A stretch of 64,000 nucleotides of DNA from Comamonas composti DSM 21721 (GTDB taxonomy: Bacteria > Pseudomonadota > Gammaproteobacteria > Burkholderiales > Burkholderiaceae_C), in the NCBI RefSeq assembly GCF_000429845.1, contig NZ_AUCQ01000001.1, positions 34,637 through 98,636 on the forward strand, in the 5' to 3' direction. Positions 20,033-30,509 of the stretch are shown here, one piece after another (within the stretch, counting starts at the first letter, position 1; each line of letters starts with the position of its first letter). The notes beneath the pieces are model-generated. The model searched no databases. It was not told where the DNA came from and saw nothing but the letters and a program-made list of their open reading frames with translations. Both the position numbers and the translations under genes were made by a program.

Positions 20033-20338
20033 ATGAAGCATCTACTGATTGCCGCCGCTCTGTCTGCTGGTGCCATGGCCCCTGCCATGGCCGATCAGGC
20101 TCTCGCCCAGTCCAAGAATTGCATGGCCTGCCATGCAGTCGATAAAAAATTGGTTGGCCCGTCTTACAAGGAAGTTGCCACCAAGTACGCAGGCCAGAAG
20201 GATGCGGCCGACAAGCTTGCAGCCAAGATCGTCAAAGGCGGCAGCGGCGTCTGGGGCCCGGTTCCCATGCCAGCCAACCCGCAGGTGAGTGAGGCAGAGG
20301 CCAAGAAGCTGGTGGCCTGGGTGCTGTCGCAAAAGTAA
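20033..20338 (+). CDS. Class I cytochrome c (c551/c552 type)
   Basis: Periplasmic electron carrier of 101 residues. Signal peptide residues 1-20 end in AMA. The haem is attached at C30-M-A-C33-H34, and the distal ligand is the methionine of GPVPMPAN. Length and the KLAAKIVKGGSGVWGPVPMPAN block are typical of bacterial cytochrome c551/c552, which pass electrons to terminal oxidases or nitrite reductase. A terminator follows 32 bases later, so it is a single-gene unit. Confidence 0.93.
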   Translation: MKHLLIAAALSAGAMAPAMADQALAQSKNCMACHAVDKKLVGPSYKEVATKYAGQKDAADKLAAKIVKGGSGVWGPVPMPANPQVSEAEAKKLVAWVLSQK

Positions 20339-20370
20339 TCCCCGCCAAAAGAGACAAGCCTTTACAGCTC

Positions 20371-20397
20371 AAAGCCACGCATCTGCGTGGCTTTTTC
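20371..20397 (+). terminator. Rho-independent terminator after cytochrome c
   Basis: Inverted repeat AAAGCCACGCA/TGCGTGGCTTT with only two bases between the arms (so the inner pairs must open) and T-rich end TTTTTC. Confidence 0.8.
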
Positions 20398-20425
20398 ATG
20401 GGACAACCGCCAAGGCAATTCACCC

Positions 20426-20893
20426 TCAGGTCCCGGTGCCCCTGGTGAATTCACGCACTTGCTGCTCCAGTTGCCCCACATAGGCTGCCGTGCTGTTGTC
20501 AGACTCCTGGGCACGCTGCACCAGATGAATCTCCAGCCCGTCCAGGCGCTCTATCAAGGCTTCCTGACCGCGCGCATGCATGGCTTCGAGCACCGAGCGC
20601 AGCTCCGTGAACCGCGAGGCTTCGGCCTTATCGGCCAGGTCGCGCTGACTTTGCATTTCCTTGGCATGGCGACGCGCTTCCACAAGCACCGAACCCTGTA
20701 GCCACAGCACATAGGCAACAAAGAACACCCCCAGCAAGCAGGTCAGTGCCAGCATGAGGACCCCCAATGGTGCCTGGACTTCGGCAATGCCCAGCGATAC
20801 CGTTCCCGGTGCCGCTAGCTGCCCCCAGTTGAACGCAGCGAGCAGCGCTATCAAAGCCACCGTGATCAGCAGCAGCAAGGTTCTAAGATTCAT
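20426..20893 (-). CDS. LapA-like two-helix inner membrane protein with coiled-coil tail
   Basis: Protein of 155 residues. Two membrane segments (about 3-22 and 43-66) are joined by a short loop, as in the LapA/YciS (DUF1049) fold, followed by a cytoplasmic tail of about 85 residues rich in Glu, Arg and Gln that should be a coiled coil. Start at 20893 because the hydrophobic segment begins directly there; an upstream ATG at 20950 gives a poor leader. The family relation is suggested by layout and is not certain. It converges on the cytochrome c gene. Confidence 0.65.
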   Translation of the reverse strand: MNLRTLLLLITVALIALLAAFNWGQLAAPGTVSLGIAEVQAPLGVLMLALTCLLGVFFVAYVLWLQGSVLVEARRHAKEMQSQRDLADKAEASRFTELRSVLEAMHARGQEALIERLDGLEIHLVQRAQESDNSTAAYVGQLEQQVREFTRGTGT

Positions 20894-21143
20894 GGCAGCT
20901 CTTTCGTAGTGATGAAGACAAAGACGGAAAAAAACACCACCCGGTACCAACCGGACATTCCGTCCTCAGGCCTGGATGGCGGTATCTCAGCCCGGTAATT
21001 TACCTCATCACAAAGCCGAGCCTGCGGCCCGGACTCAGCCCTTCATCGTGCCCCCACGGCCCTTGAAACTGACTTGCCCCAGGCCAGGGGCAGTCGCACA
21101 GCAAAGACCGCCCCGCCAGGGGAAAGCGCACAGGGGAAGCGCT

Positions 21144-23141
<1,998 letters not shown>

Positions 23142-23523
23142 TGTTTCTTGTCTCCAATGCGGGTTATCGAATTCAAATAGTGGTGCTACTTTCCTTGCCC
23201 GGTCTTACATGCCACTGACTGCATGCAACAGACCCGCACCAGTGCTGGGCCCGGATCACGATCCAGCCGCGTGCGCAGCGTCGGCCCTGGCCCGGAGTTG
23301 CTCACCAAGCCACGATCACCTGCAAACTTGAGCTCCGACTTTGACAAACCCGCCAGGGCTTGTCCTGACGCAAGCCGCAGAGTCCAAGGCTTTGACCCAG
23401 CGCAAGCGTGCCAGGCCGCCTGCTGCGGATAGTCAAGACATCCGCCAACCGGGCCTGGCTCATTCCTGCCAGCAGCTCCGAGGCGTTGTCCAGCACTAGC
23501 GAGCAATATCCGCAGGAGGTCTT
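23142..23523. other. Intergenic region upstream of acs and a DUF3149 gene
   Basis: Divergent promoter region of 382 bases. Reading frames of about 100 codons exist on the minus strand but have no ribosome site and an odd composition, and I do not accept them. No repeat or clear operator was found. Confidence 0.5.
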
Positions 23524-23667
23524 ATGAAGCTGATGATTGATCTGTTTTCCACCGACTACGGCCTGATGAGCCTGGGCGTCATCGTATTCATTCTTGTCAT
23601 GGCAGCCTTTTTCCTGCGCCTGTTCCTGGGCAAGATGAAGAGCGTGGCCGCACAGCCTCTGGAGTAA
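23524..23667 (+). CDS. Small DUF3149 membrane protein
   Basis: A 47-residue protein beginning MKLMIDLFSTDYGLMSLGV, with one membrane segment (about 13-33) and a short basic tail ending in AAQPLE. The start with LFSTDYGLMSL is the hallmark of the DUF3149 family of Gram-negative bacteria, of unknown function. The ATG follows GCAGGAGGTCTT, a strong ribosome site. A hairpin that also ends slyX follows four bases later. Confidence 0.85.
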   Translation: MKLMIDLFSTDYGLMSLGVIVFILVMAAFFLRLFLGKMKSVAAQPLE

Positions 23668-23670
23668 AAA

Positions 23671-23699
23671 GCGGCGGCCCGTATCTCAAGGACCGCCGC
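23671..23699 (-). terminator. Terminator of slyX (minus strand), shared with the DUF3149 gene
   Basis: Stem GCGGCGG/CCGCCGC with a 15-base loop. On the minus strand the stem is followed by TTTTTACTCC, so it should end the slyX transcript. Confidence 0.7.
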
Positions 23700-23703
23700 A
23701 GAT

Positions 23704-23925
23704 TCAGTAATGCGGCGGGAGTTCGTCGCGCAGATTGCGTGGCCCGCCGGAGGCGCCTTCTGGCACCTGACGGCGCAGCTCGCGCAGCTCCTCGACCAGG
23801 CGATCGAGAAGCTGCTGCTGGCGGTAGATCGTGAGATTGAGCTGCTCAAGCAAGTCATCGGTATAGCTGGCCTTGATCTCCAGCTCGACCACTCGCTCCT
23901 GCAGCACTTGCAGCTCTTGGCTCAT
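23704..23925 (-). CDS. slyX: SlyX family coiled-coil protein
   Basis: Protein of 73 residues made of one long helix with heptad leucines (ELQVLQERVVELEIKAS, then LLEQLNLTIYRQQQLLDRL) and the invariant C-terminal LRDELPPHY. The length and ending match SlyX, a small cytoplasmic protein of unclear function. It lies 10 bases downstream of the aminotransferase gene and is probably co-transcribed with it. Confidence 0.88.
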   Translation of the reverse strand: MSQELQVLQERVVELEIKASYTDDLLEQLNLTIYRQQQLLDRLVEELRELRRQVPEGASGGPRNLRDELPPHY

Positions 23926-23935
23926 GTGCGTGACT

Positions 23936-25132
23936 TCAGGCGTTCAAGGCCTTGGCCAGCCGTGTCACACCTTCACGTATCCGGTCCTCATCGGCTGTGG
24001 CAAACGACAGGCGCAAGCTGCTCGGGTCGGGATTCTGCGCAAAGAACGGTGTGCCGGGCACAAAGGCCACACCCTGCTCTATGGCACGCCTGGCAAACTC
24101 GCCCGCATCGGCCAGCTTGCCGCCCTTGCCCGTGAGCCTGACCCAGAGAAACAGGCCGCCCTGAGGCTGGACAAACTCCACGGCATCGCCCAGTTGCGCA
24201 TGCAAGGCATCACCCATGGTCTTGGCGCGTCGCGCATAGACCTCGCGCACACGGGCCAGGGTGGCTGGCATCAGGCCGGACTTCAGGTATTGCGCCGCCG
24301 TTGCCTGGGCAAAGGTGCTGGTATGGGCATCGCTGAACTGCTTGCACATCACGGCGCGGGCCAGCAACTCGGGCCCGGCAGCCAGCCAGCCTATGCGCAA
24401 GCCGGGGCTGAGCACCTTGCTCAGACTGCCGCAATGGGCAAGCCACGCGCGGCTGCCAGGCACCTGGGCCGACAAGGCCAGCAGGCTGGGCGGCGGTGCC
24501 TCGCCAAAATACAGATCGCCGTAGGGGTCGTCCTCGACCACCAGGGTCTGATGCTTTGCCGCCAGTTCGAGCACCTTCTTGCGGCGCTCCAGGCTCAGCG
24601 TGGCACCGCTGGGATTGCCGAAGGTGGGAATCAGATACACCAGCTTGGGGCGATGCTCGGCAATCAATTTCTCCAGTCCGTCCACGTCCACGCCCTGTCC
24701 ATCCACCGGGGCGCTGATGACTTCGGCTCCGTAAAGACGAAAGCACTGAATTGTTGCGAGAAAGGTAGGCCCCTCGACGATGACCTTGTCACCAGGGTCG
24801 ATCATGGTCTTGCCAAGCAGGTCCAGGGCCTGCTGGCTGCCCGTGGTGACGATGAGCTGCTCAGGAGCCACGTCCCTGGCCCCCTTGTCAGCCATGAAAG
24901 CCGACAGTTGCTCGCGCAATGGCTGATAGCCTTCGGTCGCGCCATATTGCAAGGCTGCGCCGGCCTCCTGCTGCAAAGCCGCCCTGGACGCTGCCTCGAT
25001 CCCGGCCACATCGAACATGGCGCTATCGGGAAAGCCCCCCGCAAAGCTGATGATGCCGGGCTTGCCCAGCAGCTTGAACAGCTCGCGTATGGCGGAAGTC
25101 TCCACCTTGTTGAGTCGGTCGGCGAATTGCAT
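23936..25132 (-). CDS. PLP-dependent class I/II aminotransferase
   Basis: Cytoplasmic pyridoxal phosphate enzyme of 398 residues. The N-terminal SFAGGFPDSAMFDV and LQYGATEGYQPLREQL, the PTFGNPSGATLSLERR strand, and the PLP lysine in CGSLSKVLSPGLRIGWL are typical of the group with 2-aminoadipate and branched-chain or aromatic aminotransferases (LysN, MocR C-domain type). The exact amino donor cannot be told. The reading frame is open to 25336, but the ATG at 25132 fits where family members begin (MQFADRLNKVETSAIREL); the upstream part is rich in Arg and Gly and probably not coding. Divergent from nth. Confidence 0.85.
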   Translation of the reverse strand: MQFADRLNKVETSAIRELFKLLGKPGIISFAGGFPDSAMFDVAGIEAASRAALQQEAGAALQYGATEGYQPLREQLSAFMADKGARDVAPEQLIVTTGSQQALDLLGKTMIDPGDKVIVEGPTFLATIQCFRLYGAEVISAPVDGQGVDVDGLEKLIAEHRPKLVYLIPTFGNPSGATLSLERRKKVLELAAKHQTLVVEDDPYGDLYFGEAPPPSLLALSAQVPGSRAWLAHCGSLSKVLSPGLRIGWLAAGPELLARAVMCKQFSDAHTSTFAQATAAQYLKSGLMPATLARVREVYARRAKTMGDALHAQLGDAVEFVQPQGGLFLWVRLTGKGGKLADAGEFARRAIEQGVAFVPGTPFFAQNPDPSSLRLSFATADEDRIREGVTRLAKALNA

Positions 25133-25339
25133 CTTGGTATTCCGTTCTCCATGAACCCGGGATCTTGAGCAGCCCGAAAAGGCAAAGGCCGCTCGGGGCG
25201 GCGCTACGCTATTGTGGCCTGTTTGCCCTGCCCTTGACCCAAGTTCAGCCAAACCCTGGACGACAAGAGGCCGGGCCGGGGCACAATCCAAGGCCTGCAT
25301 CGCCCGGCTCAAGCCATTGCCCATTGTTTGCCTCACGCC

Positions 25340-25993
25340 ATGAAGCCCAGCCAGATCACGCCTTTTTTCGCGACCCTGAAGGCCGCCAATCCCTCGCCCC
25401 AGACCGAGCTCGAATACACCACGGTCTTCGAACTGCTCGCCGCCGTGCTGCTTTCCGCCCAGGCCACGGATGTGGGTGTGAACAAGGCCACGCGCCGGCT
25501 GTTTCCTGTCGCCAATACGCCCCAGGCGATTCTGGATCTAGGCCTTGAAGGCCTGGAGGGCCATATCAAGACCATAGGCCTATACCGCAGCAAGGCCAGA
25601 CACTTGATGCAGACCTGCGGCATTCTCGTAGAGCGCCACGGCAGTCAGGTACCCCGCACGCGCGAAGAGCTCGAAGCCCTGCCCGGCGTGGGCCGCAAGA
25701 CCGCCAACGTGGTGCTCAACGTGGCCTTCGGCCAGCCCACCATGGCCGTGGACACGCATATTTACCGCGTGAGCAACCGCACGGGCCTGGCCCCGGGCAA
25801 GACGCCGCTGGCCGTGGAAATGCAGCTGCTCAAGCGCGTTCCTGCCGAGTACGCCGTGGATTCACACCACTGGCTCATCCTGCTGGGTCGCTATGTTTGC
25901 CAGGCGCGCAAGCCCCGCTGCTGGGAGTGTGTTGTCAGCAGCTACTGCGACTTCTCGCCCAAGACAGCCTCACCCACCCAGGGCGCACGCTGA
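25340..25993 (+). CDS. nth: Endonuclease III (DNA glycosylase/AP lyase)
   Basis: Base-excision repair enzyme of 217 residues that removes oxidised pyrimidines. It has the helix-hairpin-helix LPGVGRKTANVVLN containing the catalytic lysine, the catalytic aspartate in VDTHIYRVSNR, and the C-terminal iron-sulfur loop C-x6-C-x2-C-x5-C in CQARKPRCWECVVSSYC. The ATG at 25340 is preferred over a TTG at 25328. The intact MITE-like element begins 26 bases after the stop codon. Confidence 0.95.
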   Translation: MKPSQITPFFATLKAANPSPQTELEYTTVFELLAAVLLSAQATDVGVNKATRRLFPVANTPQAILDLGLEGLEGHIKTIGLYRSKARHLMQTCGILVERHGSQVPRTREELEALPGVGRKTANVVLNVAFGQPTMAVDTHIYRVSNRTGLAPGKTPLAVEMQLLKRVPAEYAVDSHHWLILLGRYVCQARKPRCWECVVSSYCDFSPKTASPTQGAR

Positions 25994-26018
25994 GCGGTCC
26001 CGCCCGCCTCAAGGCCTA

Positions 26019-26287
26019 AGAACGTGTTTACGATCTCCTCGGTGCCGCGCCAGTGTCTGTGCGGGATGGGATGCAAGACGCGACACCGCAGCAATAGCCG
26101 TGCTATTGCGAGGATTCGCAACGCTGTAGACCGCCCGCAAAGGCACTGGCCCGAAGGGTTGGAGCGAAATCGGGCGATTTCTTCGCACTGGCCCTTGCTT
26201 GCACCCCGGTGCAAGCTGCGGCCCATCGACTCCAACTCATCCCGATTGCGCTCCAACGCACCTGCGTAGAGATCGTAAACACGCTCT
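26019..26287. mobile_element. MITE-like element, 269 bp, with 19-bp terminal inverted repeats
   Basis: Ends are AGAACGTGTTTACGATCTC (26019-26037) and the near-perfect complement GAGATCGTAAACACGCTCT (26269-26287, one mismatch). It has no coding capacity. Inside are three hairpins: 26049-26065 with 26134-26150 (17 bases, two mismatches) enclosing the perfect stem GCAATAGC/GCTATTGC at 26091-26109; 26158-26174 with 26241-26257 (17 bases, one mismatch); and enclosed in the latter GCTTGCACC/GGTGCAAGC at 26197-26216. CTAAG occurs at both borders (26016-26020 and 26286-26290), overlapping the ends, and may reflect a target duplication. Other copies lie at 63906 and, degenerate, at 12074. Probably moved by a transposase encoded elsewhere. 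Confidence 0.8.
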
Positions 26288-26291
26288 AAGC

Positions 26292-27665
26292 CTACTGGAC
26301 GCGGATCACGATCTGGGCCGTGGCGCGCACCCGGCCCGGCGTGACCGCAGGCTGGACTCCGACCCTGAGCTTTTCCAGACGTGCCTCGAACATTTCGCTG
26401 AAGATGCTCGCGCCCCCGGCTCCGCCCTGGTACTGGCTGGCCGGCCCGATCACGGGATACCAGCCCGCATCTGTGGCGTTCACGCCAGCGGCCGAAGACT
26501 CTTCCACCAGCAAATTCATCGGCACTCTGTTTCGCAGGATGCGAATGCCCACGCCCCCGGCCATGCCGCTCTGTCCATAATTGTCGGAGACCAGATAGGC
26601 AAGACCCCCGCTTGCGTTGGCAAGAGCAAGCGCGGACGAGGCAGCTCTGGCCCCCGCAGAGACCAGCACGCCCAAGGCTGTTGCACCCGGCGCGGTACTG
26701 CTTTGCGCTCCCGCCTGGCACTTGAACAGCACCTCGAAAGACATGCTCGTGCTTCCTCCGCTGTTGAGCTCTGCCTGCGTGATCGGCGCAAAAATCACCT
26801 GGGGAGTGACCATCAGGACAGCACAGGTCGGAAAGCGCTTGAGCGTCACGCTTCTGTACAGGCCTATCGCCCCCGGCCAGCGCGCATAAAAGCCGCCCCA
26901 GTTACCGCTGGCATGAGGCTGGCCTACATTCGGATACGGCAGCCCCGGCCCTTTGATGGCGATATACGCCGCAGGCTGGGCCCTCAAATACATTTGGGAC
27001 TGCGTGCTTGGGCGATAAGGAAAAGACACGCCGGGCTCCAGCGGGGCGCTGTAGAGCTCGGAGCGCACCGCGCTGAGATTCTTGGCCTTGACGAGCTGAA
27101 AGCCTCTTGAATCCAGGTCCAGTCCGGTCAGCCTCCGCTCCTTCCAGACATGGGTGATGTACTCTCCGGTCGCAATATGCGTGAGCCGCAGCAGCACATT
27201 CGCCCAGGCCGTTCTGTACGCAGCAGGCAACCCCAGTGCTGTGCCCATGGCATCACCGCCGTTGTAGTAGCCGCTGTAGAGGTCATCGCCGTTGGTGGAG
27301 AACATTTCATACACCGCATCGCCTGGTGCACAGCGGAAAAAGACCTGTTCCGGGCTGTAGCCACCAGCGGACCCATACTGGGTGATGGGCGCCACGGCAC
27401 TGGCGATCAGCGCCGGATGGGGCTGAAAGCTGGCATCGCCCACATTGACCACGCCGGGCAGGCCCAGAGAGCCATTGCAGGTGTCGCAGGCACCGGTCCA
27501 GTTGCCCGTGGACACCCCGTCCCCAGGGCGGATCTCATGGGAGGCAACCGTTCTGGCGGACCCCATCTTGGTGACTTTGTAGCAGGTAGCCGCAGCCGGC
27601 AGACAGGCTAGGCTGGCGGCACAGAATACAGCCAGGCCAGCCCAGCGAAGCAATGCAACCATCAT
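26292..27665 (-). CDS. Fimbrial tip adhesin of a chaperone-usher system
   Basis: Secreted protein of 457 residues with a signal peptide (1-26, ending AAA). The N-terminal two thirds (about 30-280) form a cysteine-containing domain with no family I recognise, presumably the receptor-binding domain. The C-terminal third (from about FPTCAVLMVTPQVIFAP) resembles a pilin domain, with a Cys pair, alternating hydrophobic strands and the final RVRATAQIVIRVQ strand that a chaperone would cap. Its ATG overlaps the usher stop by four bases. Size and position as last gene of the operon fit a two-domain tip adhesin. The receptor is unknown. The MITE-like element lies five bases after its stop. Confidence 0.8.
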   Translation of the reverse strand: MMVALLRWAGLAVFCAASLACLPAAATCYKVTKMGSARTVASHEIRPGDGVSTGNWTGACDTCNGSLGLPGVVNVGDASFQPHPALIASAVAPITQYGSAGGYSPEQVFFRCAPGDAVYEMFSTNGDDLYSGYYNGGDAMGTALGLPAAYRTAWANVLLRLTHIATGEYITHVWKERRLTGLDLDSRGFQLVKAKNLSAVRSELYSAPLEPGVSFPYRPSTQSQMYLRAQPAAYIAIKGPGLPYPNVGQPHASGNWGGFYARWPGAIGLYRSVTLKRFPTCAVLMVTPQVIFAPITQAELNSGGSTSMSFEVLFKCQAGAQSSTAPGATALGVLVSAGARAASSALALANASGGLAYLVSDNYGQSGMAGGVGIRILRNRVPMNLLVEESSAAGVNATDAGWYPVIGPASQYQGGAGGASIFSEMFEARLEKLRVGVQPAVTPGRVRATAQIVIRVQ

Positions 27666-30403
27666 CGATGCTCTCCAGGAGAGGCCCCGGCCTGCGGCAT
27701 GCAGTCCGCCTTGAGCCGAATCACGGTCTGAGTGCGCGCAGCACCACGCAGGTCATACCTCAGAACGCAAGACTGTCCAGGCTTTTGCCCCCAGCGTATC
27801 AGCAGGCTGCCCTGCTCCCCTTGCGCTCTTGCGTAAATCTGGCCGCCCTGGCCCACCATGCCTACATTCACCCCTTCATTGCTGAAAACATAGGCCCCCA
27901 GAGGCAAAGGCGCTCCGCTGGGGTGGGAGGCCTGGATCAGCAAGGGGTTGCCGCTCAGGGTCTTGAATTTCACACGCACACTGGCCCCTGCATAAGGCGC
28001 GACCTTGTGCTCGGTCTCCACCAGCTCGGCATCTGCAGCCAGGCCTTGCGGATCCAGCCCCACGGAGTTGTACCTGTAGGGTGAAAGCGAGGACAGCAGC
28101 GCATAGCCTCGGCTGTCTATGCGCCCCGCACGGGTTCCGCGCACGCCCGCACCGCTGGCTCCCTGCGCCTCGATGAGAGCAAAGCTGTCTCCCACCGACG
28201 AGCCCAGAGTCAGTCCGCCCTGATGCAGGACTGCAGCGCCACGCATGCCGCCATTGAGCGCCTGGTAGCTCTGGTTCACGGCCATGCCGGCAGAAAACGT
28301 GGCAAGCGCGGCCTGCTTTTGCAGCGTGCCGTTGCCGGAAGGACTGCGGCCTGCGCCTTCCTGGCTCAGAGCCAGTGCATAGCTCCAGGCACGGTCTGCA
28401 CCCAGTGTTCCATTGAGGCCCGCATCCAGCCGGCTGCTTCGGGGTTCGGCCGAGTTTCTCGTGGCGGATGCGCTCAGGCCCGGAGCCGAGTTCGATGAGC
28501 CCAGAGGTATGGACAGGCTCAGGGTCAAAGTGTTGTGCACGCCCCCCTGCCTGCCCGCAGCCATAAGTGGACCGGAATAGGCATCGAACGATGCCTGGTT
28601 GTCGTAGACATAGTGCTGACGCGACAAAGACAGGCTGAAACCGACGCGCCCCCAGAGATTCGAATAGCCCATCTGCACCTGGGAGTCACGGTTTTTTCCT
28701 CCATAGAAGTGGCTGACGGAGCCTGAAACATAAAGGCTTCCATAGCTCTGCAGACTCTGATTCAGCATCAGCACCCACTGATTGCGCTGCTTGCTGGTCG
28801 GAGAGTCCCAGGACCGGCCCCTGTTGAGCATTCGACGCGAGCCCAGCACATCCACCAGCTCGAAATAGCCTTCGCCGGAGTTACGGTAGCTCGCCAGACT
28901 CATCGTCGTATTCGTCGGCTGATAGGTGCGGCTGTAATTGACGCCCCAACGCCAGCCCTGCCTGTAGATACCCGCGCCGATGTCCGCTTTTGAATAGGTC
29001 GCGCTCATCCCGAGGGCGCCGAGCGCCGTGGACCATACGCCACCGCCCTGCAAGGCCATATAGCCCTGGGCCAGACGCGCCCCCAGGCTGGCGCTAAGAG
29101 CATTGCTCACACCACGCTGATAGCTCAGATCCGCAAACAAGTCGTTAGATCTCACCTGCTGCCTGACCTGGCCCAGGGTGAATGCATAGTGAGACAGACC
29201 CGGGCGAATCGATTGCGGCAATGCTGCAAACGGCACGACAAAGCTGGAAATGCTGCCATCGGCCTCGAACACCTGCACCAGAAGATCGCCCGCAGGCGCT
29301 GTTCCGTAGAGGTCGTCAATCACAAATGGACCGGGGGCGACGCTGATCTCGCGCAGCTTCTTGCCGTTCTGGCTGACAACCACACGCGCCGCCGTGCTGG
29401 CCGTTCCTTTGACCTCTGGCGCATATTGGCGCCGGGAGTCGACAAGCATGCGCTCATCGCTGACCAGGCTGAGGCCCCGATAGCCGAGGCTGGAAAACAA
29501 GTTGCCGGGGGTATAGCCTTCACCCAGAGTGAGTTCGCTGCGCAGTGCAGGCAACGCCCTTTGGGCATAGCTGCGAATGCTGGTCCACTGACTGCGGCTT
29601 TGGCTGCCGAAGCGCGAGTAGGAGTAATTGGACTGCTGCCTCAAGCGCCACAAACCGAAGTTGATGCCGCTGTTAAACCCGGCATACGCATACTCCGCCC
29701 CTGCAGCCGAAAGCCCCGTCTGCCGTGACCGGTAAAAACTGAGGTCATAACTGGTAAATGCCATGGTCTCGCCCGGATCCCACTCTTGGGGATCGACATA
29801 ACCTTCAGGCCTGGAGAGCAGCAAGGCCTGCGGGATCGAGAGCTCCAGCCTCAGCCGCGCCATGTCCAACTCGAACCCCGAGCCAGGCAGGCGCAACTGC
29901 AGCCCTTGGCACTGCCGAGCCGTAGCACCTCCTGTGCCGGCATTCGCGTCCTTGGGCCTTGCGCCCAACGTCCTTTGAAAAAACTCTTCCGTAAAACATG
30001 GCTGCGCATGCGAGGAGCTTTCTTCAAGGCTGAACAGCACCTCGGTACTGCTTACAAAGCGGCCATTCAGGTAGACATCGACGTTATAGCTGCCTGCCTC
30101 CGCCTGGGCTGCGGTATTGAAGCGGGAGATATTCGCCCCTCCCAGATCAGAGCCCAGCAGCAAGTCCTCATCAAACTGGTAGGTCGCGGTGGAGGCCCGG
30201 CCTTCTAGCATGGGCTCACGCGCCTCCTGCAGCCCAGGGCTCACGAACTGGGCCGGCTTTTCCTGCTCCCCATCGGCTGCGACTGCGGCCGCACAGGCGA
30301 CGAGCAGTCCACCCACCAGCCATCGTGCACCCGCCAAGCCGGAGAATGCGCCGGTTGCCTCTTCGGCACCGTGCCGGCGCCCCCACCCGACAGCATGCGC
30401 CAT
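27662..30403 (-). CDS. Fimbrial outer membrane usher (FimD/PapC family)
   Basis: Outer-membrane pore that assembles and secretes fimbrial subunits; 913 residues. After a signal peptide comes the N-terminal chaperone-binding domain (YQFDEDLLLGSD, then YNVDVYLNGRFVS, with LRLPGSGFELDMARLRLELSIPQ), then the 24-strand barrel with a plug domain (ARVVVSQNGKKLREISVAPGPFVIDDLYGTAPAGDLLVQVFEADG) and two C-terminal domains (YAGASVRVKFKTLSGNPLL and QKPGQSCVLRYDL). The frame is open to 30556, overlapping the chaperone gene. I prefer the ATG at 30403, which gives a signal peptide of about 43 residues. An ATG at 30526 has a GGAAG site and would overlap the chaperone gene by 17 bases, but leaves a very long leader. 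Confidence 0.88.
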   Translation of the reverse strand: MAHAVGWGRRHGAEEATGAFSGLAGARWLVGGLLVACAAAVAADGEQEKPAQFVSPGLQEAREPMLEGRASTATYQFDEDLLLGSDLGGANISRFNTAAQAEAGSYNVDVYLNGRFVSSTEVLFSLEESSSHAQPCFTEEFFQRTLGARPKDANAGTGGATARQCQGLQLRLPGSGFELDMARLRLELSIPQALLLSRPEGYVDPQEWDPGETMAFTSYDLSFYRSRQTGLSAAGAEYAYAGFNSGINFGLWRLRQQSNYSYSRFGSQSRSQWTSIRSYAQRALPALRSELTLGEGYTPGNLFSSLGYRGLSLVSDERMLVDSRRQYAPEVKGTASTAARVVVSQNGKKLREISVAPGPFVIDDLYGTAPAGDLLVQVFEADGSISSFVVPFAALPQSIRPGLSHYAFTLGQVRQQVRSNDLFADLSYQRGVSNALSASLGARLAQGYMALQGGGVWSTALGALGMSATYSKADIGAGIYRQGWRWGVNYSRTYQPTNTTMSLASYRNSGEGYFELVDVLGSRRMLNRGRSWDSPTSKQRNQWVLMLNQSLQSYGSLYVSGSVSHFYGGKNRDSQVQMGYSNLWGRVGFSLSLSRQHYVYDNQASFDAYSGPLMAAGRQGGVHNTLTLSLSIPLGSSNSAPGLSASATRNSAEPRSSRLDAGLNGTLGADRAWSYALALSQEGAGRSPSGNGTLQKQAALATFSAGMAVNQSYQALNGGMRGAAVLHQGGLTLGSSVGDSFALIEAQGASGAGVRGTRAGRIDSRGYALLSSLSPYRYNSVGLDPQGLAADAELVETEHKVAPYAGASVRVKFKTLSGNPLLIQASHPSGAPLPLGAYVFSNEGVNVGMVGQGGQIYARAQGEQGSLLIRWGQKPGQSCVLRYDLRGAARTQTVIRLKADCMPQAGASPGEHR

Positions 30404-30509
30404 GCAATGCCTGGGCCATGGCCGGCCCCTTGGGAAGACTGGGCGCACGGCAGACCCACCGTCAAGCCCTTGACCCGCAGAATGGAGAGCGTCAACCGGT
30501 GCTGCGGCC

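Noticed and set aside
23186..23506. 106-codon minus-strand frame upstream of acs
   Set aside because: No ribosome site, no recognisable domain, and it lies where the acs promoter must be.
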